In this document: one piece after another, positions 1 to 6,327 of the stretch
Layout of the letters: every line of letters starts with the position of its first letter
How positions within the stretch are numbered: the stretch's first letter is position 1
Assembly (NCBI GenBank): GCA_016180275.1
Contig: JACPBN010000083.1
Span: 1 to 14,124 of the forward strand
Reading direction: 5' to 3'
DNA: 14,124 nt
Source: Candidatus Woesearchaeota archaeon
GTDB lineage: Archaea > Nanobdellota > Nanobdellia > Woesearchaeales > UBA10200
Program-made: the position numbers and the translations under genes
The notes under the pieces: generated by a model
Databases searched by the model: none
Told to the model about the DNA's origin: nothing
The model's input: only the letters and a program-made list of their open reading frames with translations

Positions 1-201
1 GACCACATCAAGATCAGGCCGAAATCCGTCATCGTACACGGCCTCTTTGAAAGAGAAGATATATTTGAGTATGAGTTGAAAAAGAAAGGCATTAAGCGCT
101 GTGTTCAAAACGTCATGGATAACGACCAGATGCTCAGAATGAACCGGAAGCTTTCCGATTTCGTAGCCCAGGAGTGTGCTGAGTATAACCTACTCAAATA
201 G
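1..201 (+). CDS. Partial CDS, C-terminal 66 residues of an unrecognised protein
   Basis: An open frame runs from the first base of the window to a TAG at 199-201, so the start lies outside. The visible tail is 66 residues, charged and probably alpha/beta, including the stretches VIVHGLFERED, NVMDNDQMLRMN and LSDFVAQECAEYNLLK. I do not recognise the family. The alternation of a hydrophobic strand and a helix ending in a polar C-terminus is compatible with a P-loop kinase-like tail, but that is only a guess. Base composition is richer in G and C than the rest of the window and matches the PilZ-like gene just downstream, which starts 13 bases after this stop and could be in the same operon. Confidence 0.6.
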   Translation, partial: DHIKIRPKSVIVHGLFEREDIFEYELKKKGIKRCVQNVMDNDQMLRMNRKLSDFVAQECAEYNLLK

Positions 202-202
202 C

Positions 203-207
203 AAGGA
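203..207 (+). promoter_or_regulatory. Shine-Dalgarno site that decides the PilZ-like start
   Basis: AAGGA lies 7 bases before the ATG at 215. The same frame also has an upstream GTG at 176, inside the previous gene and without such a site, so 215 is the better start. Confidence 0.5.
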
Positions 208-214
208 CGCGGGA

Positions 215-484
215 ATGATAACGGGAGAAAAAAAGAAATCTGCATCCGAATATGCGGAACGCCGCAAAACCCAGCGGATACTTACGCGCTTTCGTGTTGA
301 ATTCGCCGACGGGTCTGATGGTTCGACCGTGGATATCAGCGAGGCGGGCGCTTGTCTTGCATCTTCAAGTCTCGTTGAGCTTGATGCGGCGGAAATAAAC
401 CTCCTTCTGCCTTTCAAACCGGTCGAACTGAAGGTCAATCGTGTCTGGTCTCGCCAAGATGCCAAAACAAAAGAATTTTTTTAA
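215..484 (+). CDS. PilZ-like domain protein, possibly truncated
   Basis: The product is 89 residues. It has the two hallmarks of PilZ domains, which bind cyclic di-GMP in bacteria: an arginine-rich RRKTQR segment near the N-terminus, and a D-x-S-x-x-G motif (VDISEAGACL) after a first beta strand. The hydrophobic strand ending in VNRVWSR matches the usual late PilZ strand. The domain normally continues with one more strand, which is missing here: the frame stops at a TAA directly after a run of seven T (476-482). Dropping one T would extend the frame to a TAA at 552-554, so a homopolymer error or real frameshift is possible. PilZ is rare in archaea, and the composition differs from the rest of the window, so this is either transferred DNA or a chimeric contig end. 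Family call moderately sure. Confidence 0.6.
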   Translation: MITGEKKKSASEYAERRKTQRILTRFRVEFADGSDGSTVDISEAGACLASSSLVELDAAEINLLLPFKPVELKVNRVWSRQDAKTKEFF

Positions 485-642
485 CGGCAAGGCATTGCGA
501 ACAAAGAGCTGTAACATAGAAGTTGATGTAGCAGATGGGGCGAAGGTAAGGTAATACCCTCTCTTGATATTTTATATAGTTAGCATATAATATTATCTGG
601 CTGATATATAATAAAAAATAAGATAAGAAAATTAGGGATAAA

Positions 643-658
643 TTAAAAAATAAAAAAC
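643..658 (-). terminator. T-rich terminator of the pyrophosphatase gene
   Basis: On the minus strand, 16 bases past the pyrophosphatase stop, two runs of six T separated by one A (645-657) follow. Archaeal termination typically occurs at such T-runs without a hairpin. The rest of 485-642 is AT-rich. A plus-strand TTTATATAG at 571-579 has no gene downstream of it. Confidence 0.5.
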
Positions 659-673
659 AACTCTCAAAAATTT

Positions 674-2689
674 CTAAAACACGCTCTTCAAGAAAAGCGG
701 CAAAAACACCAGGCTTACTATTGTCATCAGCTTGATCAAAATATTTAGGCTAGGCCCGCTAGTGTCCTTAAACGGATCACCAACAGTATCTCCGATGACT
801 GCAGCCTTGTGATGTGGAGAGCCTTTCCCTCCATGCTTTCCGCCTTCAATGTACTTCTTTGCATTATCCCATGCTCCGCCGCTGTTAGCCAAAAATACAG
901 CTAGCGAAACTCCAGAGACTAAAGCGCCCATCAACAATCCTGCCAAAGCTTCTGCGCCGAATAATACTCCAAAAACGATCGGAGACAATATTGTAAGCAA
1001 TCCTGGCAAAATCATCTCTTTTAAGGCGCCTTCTGTGCTGATTGCAACGCATCTTGCATAATCAGCTTTTGCTCCAGGCTTTCCGGCTAACAATCCTGGT
1101 ATTTTCTTAAATTGCCTTCTGACTTCCTCAACCATTGCATAGGCTGCTTTGCCCACGCTTGCCATGGTCAATGCTGTAAAATAGAATGGCAGCATTCCTC
1201 CTAATAATATTCCTATGATAACTTTTGGGTTTATAAGATTGACTATGCTCAAATTAGCAGCGCTTGCATAGCTTGAGAACAATGCTAATGCTGTCAACGC
1301 AGCGCTTCCTATTGCAAAGCCTTTTCCGATCGCTGCAGTTGTATTTCCAGCTGCATCTAACAGGTCAGTTCTTCCGCGAACAGCTTTATCAAGACCAGAC
1401 ATCTCTGCTATGCCGCCTGCATTGTCTGCAACTGGGCCATATGCATCAATTGCCAATGAGATGCCTAAAGTTGAAAGCATGGCAACTCCTGCAATAGCTA
1501 TCCCATAGATTCCTGCGCCTTCAACCCCTAATAAATTTCCAGTGTAATATGACAGAAAAATTCCTGCAGAAATTATTATCAAAGTGTTTGCTGTAGAATG
1601 CATTCCTACTACAATTCCCTGGATGATTGTGGTAGCCGGACCTGTGCCAGATGCCTGTGCAATGCTCTGGACATGCTTTTTTCCAGTGTCTGTATAATAC
1701 TCAGTGTTCCATCCTATCAGGATGCCAGTAAGCAATCCTGTGATTATTGACCAGAACAAGCCAAGATTATTGAACATCATTTTTGCAAGGAAATAGCTTC
1801 CAGCTGCAACCAATATGCTTGCGACAATCAATCCGCGATTGAATGCCTTGTGGACTTCCTTCTGGTTTTTTCCTATCCTGACAAAAAAGTATCCTATAAT
1901 TGAAGCGATTATGCCCATCGCAGACAAGAGCAATGGAAACATCACGCCAGGATTTCCAAAAATATTAGCTGTCTTGTACATTACTACGCCAAGTATCATC
2001 GCAGCAATAATGCTGCCGACATAGCTTTCAAACAGGTCTGCGCCCATTCCAGCTACATCTCCTACATTATCACCTACATTATCAGCTATGACTGCTGGAT
2101 TTCTTGGGTCGTCTTCTGGTATGCCTACTTCTACTTTTCCGACAAGGTCTGCGCCGACATCTGCTGCCTTGGTATAAATGCCTCCGCCGACTCTTGCAAA
2201 CAAAGCTATGCTTGATGCTCCAAATCCAAACCCAATAATGATATTAGGATCCTTAAAGATCCAGAAAAGAATGCTTAATCCCAATAATCCGAATCCAACG
2301 ACGCATAATGCCATGACTGTGCCAGAGCTGAAAGCGATCTTTAATGCGCTGTTCAGATCCTTTCTGGCAGCTGCTGTTGTCCTGACGTTTGCCTTAGTCG
2401 ATATCTGCATGCCTATAAATCCTGCCAATGCAGACAAAAAGCCGCCTGTCACAAATGAGATCGCTGTTCCGGCGTTGATGAAATAAAATACCAGGACAAA
2501 AACGACCGCCACAAAAATTGCAAGGATTGAATACTGCTTTTTCAGGAAAGCCATCGCGCCTTCATGGATCTTTGATGCAATATCCTGCATCTTTTCATTG
2601 CCTGCGTCTTGCTCAGAAATAAACTTTGCAAGCCAGCCTGCAAATAACAAGCCGATAACTGCACTCAATATCACTAAGATTAATGCCAT
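674..2689 (-). CDS. hppA: Membrane-bound ion-pumping pyrophosphatase, K+-dependent type
   Basis: The 671-residue multi-helix membrane protein has full family length. It hydrolyses pyrophosphate to phosphate and pumps H+ or Na+ across the cytoplasmic membrane. Visible signatures: DVGADLVGKVE (177-187), DDPRNPAVIADNVGDNVGD (193-211), DAYGPVADNAGG (415-426), DNAKKYIE (608-615) and GDTVGDPFKDTSGPSLN (633-649), which together hold the aspartates and lysines binding Mg-pyrophosphate. In GNTTAAIGKG (448-457) the family's K+-switch positions are Ala452 and Gly455, as in K+-dependent enzymes; K+-independent ones carry Lys/Thr. Glu221 in ADLFESYVGS sits where Na+-pumping relatives such as the Thermotoga maritima enzyme have it, so the pumped ion is unresolved. 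The start is supported by GAGGTGG (2694-2700, minus strand). It is transcribed alone, between the PilZ end and the decayed strip. Identification is very sure. Confidence 0.97.
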   Translation of the reverse strand: MALILVILSAVIGLLFAGWLAKFISEQDAGNEKMQDIASKIHEGAMAFLKKQYSILAIFVAVVFVLVFYFINAGTAISFVTGGFLSALAGFIGMQISTKANVRTTAAARKDLNSALKIAFSSGTVMALCVVGFGLLGLSILFWIFKDPNIIIGFGFGASSIALFARVGGGIYTKAADVGADLVGKVEVGIPEDDPRNPAVIADNVGDNVGDVAGMGADLFESYVGSIIAAMILGVVMYKTANIFGNPGVMFPLLLSAMGIIASIIGYFFVRIGKNQKEVHKAFNRGLIVASILVAAGSYFLAKMMFNNLGLFWSIITGLLTGILIGWNTEYYTDTGKKHVQSIAQASGTGPATTIIQGIVVGMHSTANTLIIISAGIFLSYYTGNLLGVEGAGIYGIAIAGVAMLSTLGISLAIDAYGPVADNAGGIAEMSGLDKAVRGRTDLLDAAGNTTAAIGKGFAIGSAALTALALFSSYASAANLSIVNLINPKVIIGILLGGMLPFYFTALTMASVGKAAYAMVEEVRRQFKKIPGLLAGKPGAKADYARCVAISTEGALKEMILPGLLTILSPIVFGVLFGAEALAGLLMGALVSGVSLAVFLANSGGAWDNAKKYIEGGKHGGKGSPHHKAAVIGDTVGDPFKDTSGPSLNILIKLMTIVSLVFLPLFLKSVF

Positions 2690-2693
2690 TCTT

Positions 2694-2734
2694 CCACCTC
2701 ATCTTTAATTATCATATATTTTATCTTATATTGC
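2694..2734 (-). promoter_or_regulatory. Ribosome binding site and probable TATA box of hppA
   Basis: Minus-strand GAGGTGG ends 4 bases before the ATG. A TATA-like GCAATATAAG at 2725-2734 would place the transcript start near 2703, leaving a short leader that just contains the binding site. The Shine-Dalgarno site is clear; the TATA assignment is tentative. Confidence 0.45.
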
Positions 2735-2852
2735 TTATTCTATCTTCTCATATTATTCTTAATCCCTAATTCCCCTCTAAGAGGATGGTAGAAATTAAAT
2801 GGGCATTTATATAGTTTGTTGTTTTTTAGTACAAGACAAAAGTAACGCATAA

Positions 2853-2860
2853 TTTATATA
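2853..2860 (+). promoter_or_regulatory. TATA box, leaderless promoter
   Basis: TTTATATA is centred about 26 bases before the ATG at 2883, the spacing from archaeal TATA box to transcription start, so the message would begin at or next to the start codon. A second TTTATATAG lies at 2807-2814 and could be an alternative box. Confidence 0.6.
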
Positions 2861-2882
2861 GTAGTTGTGTTTTATAGTAGGT

Positions 2883-3317
2883 ATGATAAACCTACAAACA
2901 CGAGAACTAGTTCTAAAATGGAACAATGAAGGCAAGACACAGCAACAAATAGCAGATTTAGTTGATTGCAATCAATCAGCGATAAGTCGATTGATTGTCA
3001 AATATAACAAGACTGGTAATTTAAAAAATCTGCCAAGAAGTGGAAGACCAACTCCACTAACAAAAAAGAATCTTGCTCAACTTAAAGCAGAATTTAGGAA
3101 AGAAGCTTTAGCAGCTAATAAAAAATTTTGCTCAATAGAAGTAAAACAATTTTCTCAAATAATTGAGAAAAAAGTGAATAAAAAATATTCAGCAAGGCAT
3201 GTGGAAAGAATTCTCCACAAATTAAATTTTTCAAGAATAACTCCAAGATCAACAGCCCCGAAAACAGAGTCTGGTGTATTCGCCGAACAGGTTGTGTCAC
3301 AATTAATAATTTCTTAA
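2883..3317 (+). CDS. IS630/Tc1-mariner type DNA-binding domain protein, likely transposase stub
   Basis: The 144-residue product resembles the N-terminal DNA-binding half of IS630 transposases. A first helix-turn-helix covers about residues 15-42 (KTQQQIADLVDCNQSAISRLI), the linker RSGRP (52-56) follows, and a second helix-turn-helix spans about 60-118, ending in YSARHVERILHKLNFSRITPR, the typical end of this module. The catalytic DDE half should follow; instead the frame ends after about 20 unrelated residues and no such half is present downstream. It may be a relic of an insertion sequence, an OrfA-like first frame, or a domesticated DNA-binding protein. I chose the ATG at 2883, not the in-frame TTG at 2865, because the TATA box fits a leaderless start there. 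No flanking inverted repeats were found. Confidence 0.65.
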   Translation: MINLQTRELVLKWNNEGKTQQQIADLVDCNQSAISRLIVKYNKTGNLKNLPRSGRPTPLTKKNLAQLKAEFRKEALAANKKFCSIEVKQFSQIIEKKVNKKYSARHVERILHKLNFSRITPRSTAPKTESGVFAEQVVSQLIIS

Positions 3318-3480
3318 TTTTATTTACAATCAATCTATTATGGGTGGGAAAAAATGGAGAGAAGTAATAAAACAAAATCTAAATGCTTCAGATTATTTTA
3401 TTACGTTAATAAGTAAACGTTCAATTAAATCTGCTAATGTAACATTAGGAAAGTATCTTAAAATTAAAAATTCTGCATAA
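3310..3480 (+). pseudogene. TIR-domain-like remnant (46-residue ORF from ATG 3340)
   Basis: After an in-frame stop at 3307-3309 the frame is open to a TAA at 3478-3480; the only ATG, at 3340, gives 46 residues. The stretch GGKKWREVIKQNLNASDYFI followed by TLISKRSIKS closely resembles the central part of TIR domains (G-x-x-W-R-x-x-I, then S-D-x-F-I-x-L-I-S-x-x-S). Both the N-terminal strand and the C-terminal part of a TIR domain are missing, and the last residues look random. TIR domains are NAD-cleaving or signalling modules, often in defence; this piece is too small to work. Read as a relic rather than a gene. It sits between the transposase stub and the first toxin-antitoxin pair. Confidence 0.4.
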
Positions 3481-3511
3481 TTTCTTGGCTAACACATTTT
3501 AAACAGAAACA

Positions 3512-3596
3512 TTTATATATTAAAACGTATTTATGTTTTTATACATGTATCTGTGGTATATTCAAACTTAAATATTATCCAATAACGAAAGGTGGT
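3512..3596 (+). promoter_or_regulatory. Promoter, candidate operator and ribosome binding site of the first vapBC
   Basis: TTTATATA at 3512-3519 predicts transcription from about 3540. Directly there lies ATACATGTAT (3541-3550), a perfect 10-base palindrome well placed for autorepression by the antitoxin. The leader of about 60 bases ends with GGTGG (3591-3595), 6 bases before the ATG. Operator function is inferred from position only. Confidence 0.5.
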
Positions 3597-3601
3597 CTAA
3601 A

Positions 3602-3847
3602 ATGGTAAGCATAACCTTATCTGTCCCGGAAGATGTCAAAGAAAAGATGAACAAATTTGATGAGATAAACTGGTCAGGGTTTATCAGAAAATGCATTACT
3701 GAGAAGGCTGAAGAGCTTACCTGGAAAGAAGATATGTTTAACAAGCTGAAAAATGAAAGAGAGGTCATTGACTGGTCAGTTAAGCTTGCAAGGCATGGAA
3801 GAAAAGGAAGGTTTGAAGAGCTCAAAATCAAAGGCTTGGCAAAATGA
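3602..3847 (+). CDS. vapB: VapB-type antitoxin, ribbon-helix-helix-like
   Basis: The 81-residue product begins with a short beta strand (SITLSVPEDV), followed by helices containing INWSGFIRKCITEKAEEL. This matches a ribbon-helix-helix DNA-binding dimer of the kind that represses its own operon. The charged C-terminal part (from about residue 45) would wrap the toxin and block its active site. It overlaps the next gene by four bases (ATGA), giving coupled translation. The palindrome at the predicted transcription start is the obvious candidate operator. Family assignment rests on pattern and on the PIN-domain neighbour. Confidence 0.8.
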   Translation: MVSITLSVPEDVKEKMNKFDEINWSGFIRKCITEKAEELTWKEDMFNKLKNEREVIDWSVKLARHGRKGRFEELKIKGLAK

Positions 3848-4248
3848 AACTTGTTGTAGACAGCAATGTATTATTCACTTTTTTCTGGAAAAACTCAGTT
3901 GCAAGAGAACTATTTCTAAAGCAGGACTTAGAATTATTTGCGCCTGAATTTGCATTGCAGGAAATTAACAAATACCATGACGAAATAATGAGGAAAGCTA
4001 AGCTCTCTCCACATGAATTTAACAAGCAAAAGCATGAATTAAGCATTTATATTGAATTTATTTCTATCGAAGAATATTCTTTATTTTTCATGCAGGCATC
4101 AGAAATAACCCCTGATAGAGACGATGTTGATTTTGTCGCATTATCATTAATGTTATCTTGTCCAATCTGGTCAAATGATATTGTACTAAAGAATCAGAAG
4201 CACTTTAAGGTATTAACCACGAAAGAAGTGATTGAGACGTTTGACTGA
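3844..4248 (+). CDS. vapC: VapC-type PIN-domain ribonuclease toxin
   Basis: The 134-residue product is full length for a PIN domain, a metal-dependent RNase that in VapC toxins usually cuts tRNA or rRNA. The acidic set is visible: Asp6 in VVDSNVLF, Glu40 in ALQEINKY, the DRDDVDFVAL cluster (Asp94 and Asp96), and Asn111-Asp112 in PIWSNDIVL. The start overlaps the antitoxin stop as ATGA. Its stop is only five bases from the stop of the second toxin, which runs the other way, so the two modules are packed tail to tail. Confidence 0.88.
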   Translation: MKLVVDSNVLFTFFWKNSVARELFLKQDLELFAPEFALQEINKYHDEIMRKAKLSPHEFNKQKHELSIYIEFISIEEYSLFFMQASEITPDRDDVDFVALSLMLSCPIWSNDIVLKNQKHFKVLTTKEVIETFD

Positions 4249-4253
4249 GGAAA

Positions 4254-4640
4254 TCAATAACTCTCAACCTTAATGCCTTTTATCCTCTTAAAATGCTCCG
4301 CATTTTTTGTCACTATTGTTACTACGCCATTGCTTAATGCAATGCCTGCAGTCAGGCAGTCAGCATCTTCGATTGCTTGTCCCTTTTTTAGCAACTCAGA
4401 GCAAATTTCCGCAGACCTGATTATTGATTTATCATCCAAAGACAAAAGGCGTATGTTTTCAAATAATTCGTTTATTTGCAAATACTGTGAAGAAGATATA
4501 CCCTTCATGAACATGCCTACAATCACTTCATACATATTTATTTGAGTTGTAAGAAGAGGCTCATTGCCTTGTATTATATCTTTTGTTTCTTCCTTGCCTC
4601 TCATTAAATCAATCAGGAAAGTTGTGTCTAAGACTTTCAT
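4254..4640 (-). CDS. vapC: VapC-type PIN-domain ribonuclease toxin
   Basis: The 128-residue product shows a complete PIN pattern: Asp5 (LDTTFLIDLMRG), Glu38 (INMYEVIVG), Asp92/Asp94 (IEDADCLTAGIAL) and Asn113 (IVTKNAEHFKRI). The ending KRIKGIKVESY is the usual last strand of archaeal VapC proteins. It is likely an RNase held inactive by the antitoxin encoded just upstream, with the same four-base ATGA overlap. It converges on the first toxin with a five-base gap, so the two messages must run into each other or terminate within the opposite coding region. Confidence 0.9.
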   Translation of the reverse strand: MKVLDTTFLIDLMRGKEETKDIIQGNEPLLTTQINMYEVIVGMFMKGISSSQYLQINELFENIRLLSLDDKSIIRSAEICSELLKKGQAIEDADCLTAGIALSNGVVTIVTKNAEHFKRIKGIKVESY

Positions 4641-4879
4641 AGTAAATGTTTATACCTCTCTTTCATTAATTGTATATTGATTTTGCGCTTTTCTTCCAAT
4701 GCTTTCAGCATGCCTTCTCCTTCCTCATTGGTCAATATCCCAAAGAAATCCATCAGGCTCTTCTTTCTTTTGTTGGAAAGCAATCTAGTTATCTCTTCAG
4801 AAAAGCTTTCATCTTTCATCTTCTTGTTTTTCAGAATAGTATATGCATCTTCTGTTATTGTCAAGGTTTTTGTTGCCAT
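4637..4879 (-). CDS. vapB: VapB-type antitoxin, DUF217-like
   Basis: The 80-residue product starts MATKTLTITEDAYTILKNKK, the typical start of the DUF217-like antitoxins paired with PIN toxins in archaea. SFSEEITRLLSNKRKKSLMDFFGIL follows, also characteristic, and then a charged C-terminal helix that should bind the toxin. The start codon lies about 29 bases from a minus-strand TTTATATA box, so the message is probably leaderless, and repeated TACGTGTAT sites lie between box and start. This points to autorepression by blocking transcription initiation. Confidence 0.85.
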   Translation of the reverse strand: MATKTLTITEDAYTILKNKKMKDESFSEEITRLLSNKRKKSLMDFFGILTNEEGEGMLKALEEKRKINIQLMKERYKHLL

Positions 4880-4880
4880 G

Positions 4881-4911
4881 CACGTACGTGTATGTTTACG
4901 TGTATATAAAT
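4881..4911 (-). promoter_or_regulatory. Promoter with candidate operator of the second vapBC
   Basis: The minus-strand TATA box TTTATATA covers 4904-4911. Between it and the start codon lie the perfect palindrome CACGTACGTG (4881-4890) and a direct repeat TACGTGTAT at 4885-4893 and 4897-4905, i.e. two sites 12 bases (about one helical turn) apart. Sequence directly seen; repressor binding inferred. Confidence 0.55.
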
Positions 4912-4962
4912 ATTTCGGCTGTTTTTATAATCTCTATGCTAGTTTAGTTTTCTTCCGCAACA

Positions 4963-4969
4963 TTTATAT
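4963..4969 (+). promoter_or_regulatory. Probable TATA box of the antiporter gene
   Basis: TTTATAT here predicts a start near 4993 and a leader of roughly 40 bases before the ATG at 5035. No Shine-Dalgarno site is visible before that ATG. Moderate support only. Confidence 0.4.
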
Positions 4970-5034
4970 TCCTGCATTAAATACCTTAAAAAGAATTTGA
5001 TAGAATTGATAGTAACAAAATAATATCAACTACA

Positions 5035-6222
5035 ATGTCAGAAACCCAAATAGGCATATTGTTGGTAAAGCTTGTGATCATCATAGTTCTCGCAAGATTA
5101 GCTGGCTACCTGGCAGAAAAATTAAAGCAGCCTGCTGTATTGGGAGAGCTGATTGCAGGTGTTCTTTTAGGCCCTAGCTTGTTCAACCTAGTGCATGAGA
5201 CAGATCCTGTATTGAAATTCCTCTCGGAAATAGGTGTAATCATATTATTGTTCCTTGTAGGATTGGAATCCAACATCTACCAGCTGCTGAAAGTGGGCAG
5301 AGCTTCATTTATAGTCGCCTGCATTGGTGTAATAATCCCATTCTTGTTGGGATATTTCTACTTCATCTACTCTGGCTACTCAACATTTGTCGCACTATTG
5401 GTAGGAGGCACATTGACAGCAACCAGTGTTGGCATAACCATGCGTGTTCTGAGTGAGCTTGGAAAGACAAACAGCGAAGAAGGCAGGATCATACTAGGTG
5501 CTGCAGTCATTGATGATGTGATTGGCCTGATTGTATTGGCAGTGATTGTTGGCATAATAGGCTCTGGCCATGTCTCATTGTTTAATGTTTTTAAGCTTTC
5601 AGCATATTCCATAGCATTCTTAGTCGGCTCGATCTATATAGGCATAAAATTTGTTCCAAGGATACATAAGATTGTCCATAAGCTGGAGTTAGAAAAGACA
5701 TTTGTCATCAGCGCATTTATCTTTGCTTTAGTTTTAGCAGTGATAGCAAACTGGATAGGCTTGGCAACAATCGTAGGAAGTTTTGCTGCTGGCTTGATAT
5801 TGGAGCGCTCAGAGCACAAAGAGCATTTTGAGCAGAAGATGAAGCCAGTCGCTGACCTGTTTGTCCCAATTTTCTTTGTGATGGCTGGCGCAGTGATGGA
5901 TGTAAGATTGCTTAACATGAAAATCCTGCTGCCTATCATCCTCATAACATTGATTGCAATCATTGGCAAGATTGTTGCAGGCCTCGGCGCTTTTGGCACA
6001 AAAGCAAACAAATTCCATGTTGGCCTTGGCATGATACCTAGAGGAGAAGTAGGCCTGATATTTGCAACCTATGGCCTGACATATAAGATATTCACAAATG
6101 AAGTTTATTCTGTGCTGGTCATTGTGATAATGCTTACCACATTCATAACTCCGCCGTTGCTTGTGCAGTTCATGAAGAAAGGCAAAGCAGAAGCAAAGAA
6201 AGGCATACCTAATGTGTCTTAG
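5035..6222 (+). CDS. NapA-like Na+(K+)/H+ antiporter, CPA2 family
   Basis: The 395-residue membrane protein has about a dozen hydrophobic helices and no cytoplasmic regulatory domain, so it is an antiporter core like NapA/GerN rather than a full KefB/KefC. It exchanges cytoplasmic Na+ or K+ for external protons. Key positions: the unwound-helix motif LTATSVGITMRVLSELG (127-143); the ion-binding pair Asp160-Asp161 in AAVIDDVIGLIVLA, typical of electrogenic exchangers; Lys312 in IIGKIVAGLGAFGTK, equivalent to the lysine that pairs with the aspartate in NapA; and GMIPRGEVGLIFATYG (332-347), a conserved CPA2 signature. It is a single gene divergent from the second vapBC, with its own terminator. 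Substrate (Na+ or K+) cannot be read from the sequence. Confidence 0.92.
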   Translation: MSETQIGILLVKLVIIIVLARLAGYLAEKLKQPAVLGELIAGVLLGPSLFNLVHETDPVLKFLSEIGVIILLFLVGLESNIYQLLKVGRASFIVACIGVIIPFLLGYFYFIYSGYSTFVALLVGGTLTATSVGITMRVLSELGKTNSEEGRIILGAAVIDDVIGLIVLAVIVGIIGSGHVSLFNVFKLSAYSIAFLVGSIYIGIKFVPRIHKIVHKLELEKTFVISAFIFALVLAVIANWIGLATIVGSFAAGLILERSEHKEHFEQKMKPVADLFVPIFFVMAGAVMDVRLLNMKILLPIILITLIAIIGKIVAGLGAFGTKANKFHVGLGMIPRGEVGLIFATYGLTYKIFTNEVYSVLVIVIMLTTFITPPLLVQFMKKGKAEAKKGIPNVS

Positions 6223-6251
6223 TTCTTAATTATTGATTAGAACCATTTTTT
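6222..6251 (+). terminator. Hairpin plus T-run terminator after the antiporter gene
   Basis: Arms GTTCT-t-AAT (6222-6230) and ATTAGAAC (6236-6243) form an 8-pair stem with one bulged T and a 5-base loop, followed by six T (6246-6251). It starts within the stop codon. It looks like an intrinsic terminator. Confidence 0.6.
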
Positions 6252-6296
6252 ATATCTCTAAGGATGCTGTAATTTAGTTTATCTCTGATAGAAATG

Positions 6297-6304
6297 TTTA
6301 TATA
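6297..6304 (+). promoter_or_regulatory. TATA box, leaderless promoter of the HAD-like gene
   Basis: TTTATATA is centred about 27 bases before the ATG at 6328. This favours that ATG over the in-frame TTG at 6316, which would lie upstream of the predicted transcript start. Confidence 0.65.
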
Positions 6305-6327
6305 ATTTTGGATTATTGCTTGTATTA

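Noticed and set aside
571..579. Plus-strand TTTATATAG as a promoter.
   Set aside because: No gene or structured RNA follows on that strand; it could only make an antisense RNA to hppA, for which nothing else argues.
1264..1497. Plus-strand ORFs inside the pyrophosphatase gene.
   Set aside because: Complementary-strand readings of a strongly conserved protein; repetitive L/Q composition.
2865..2882. TTG start six codons upstream for the HTH protein.
   Set aside because: It would lie upstream of the transcript start predicted from the TATA box at 2853.
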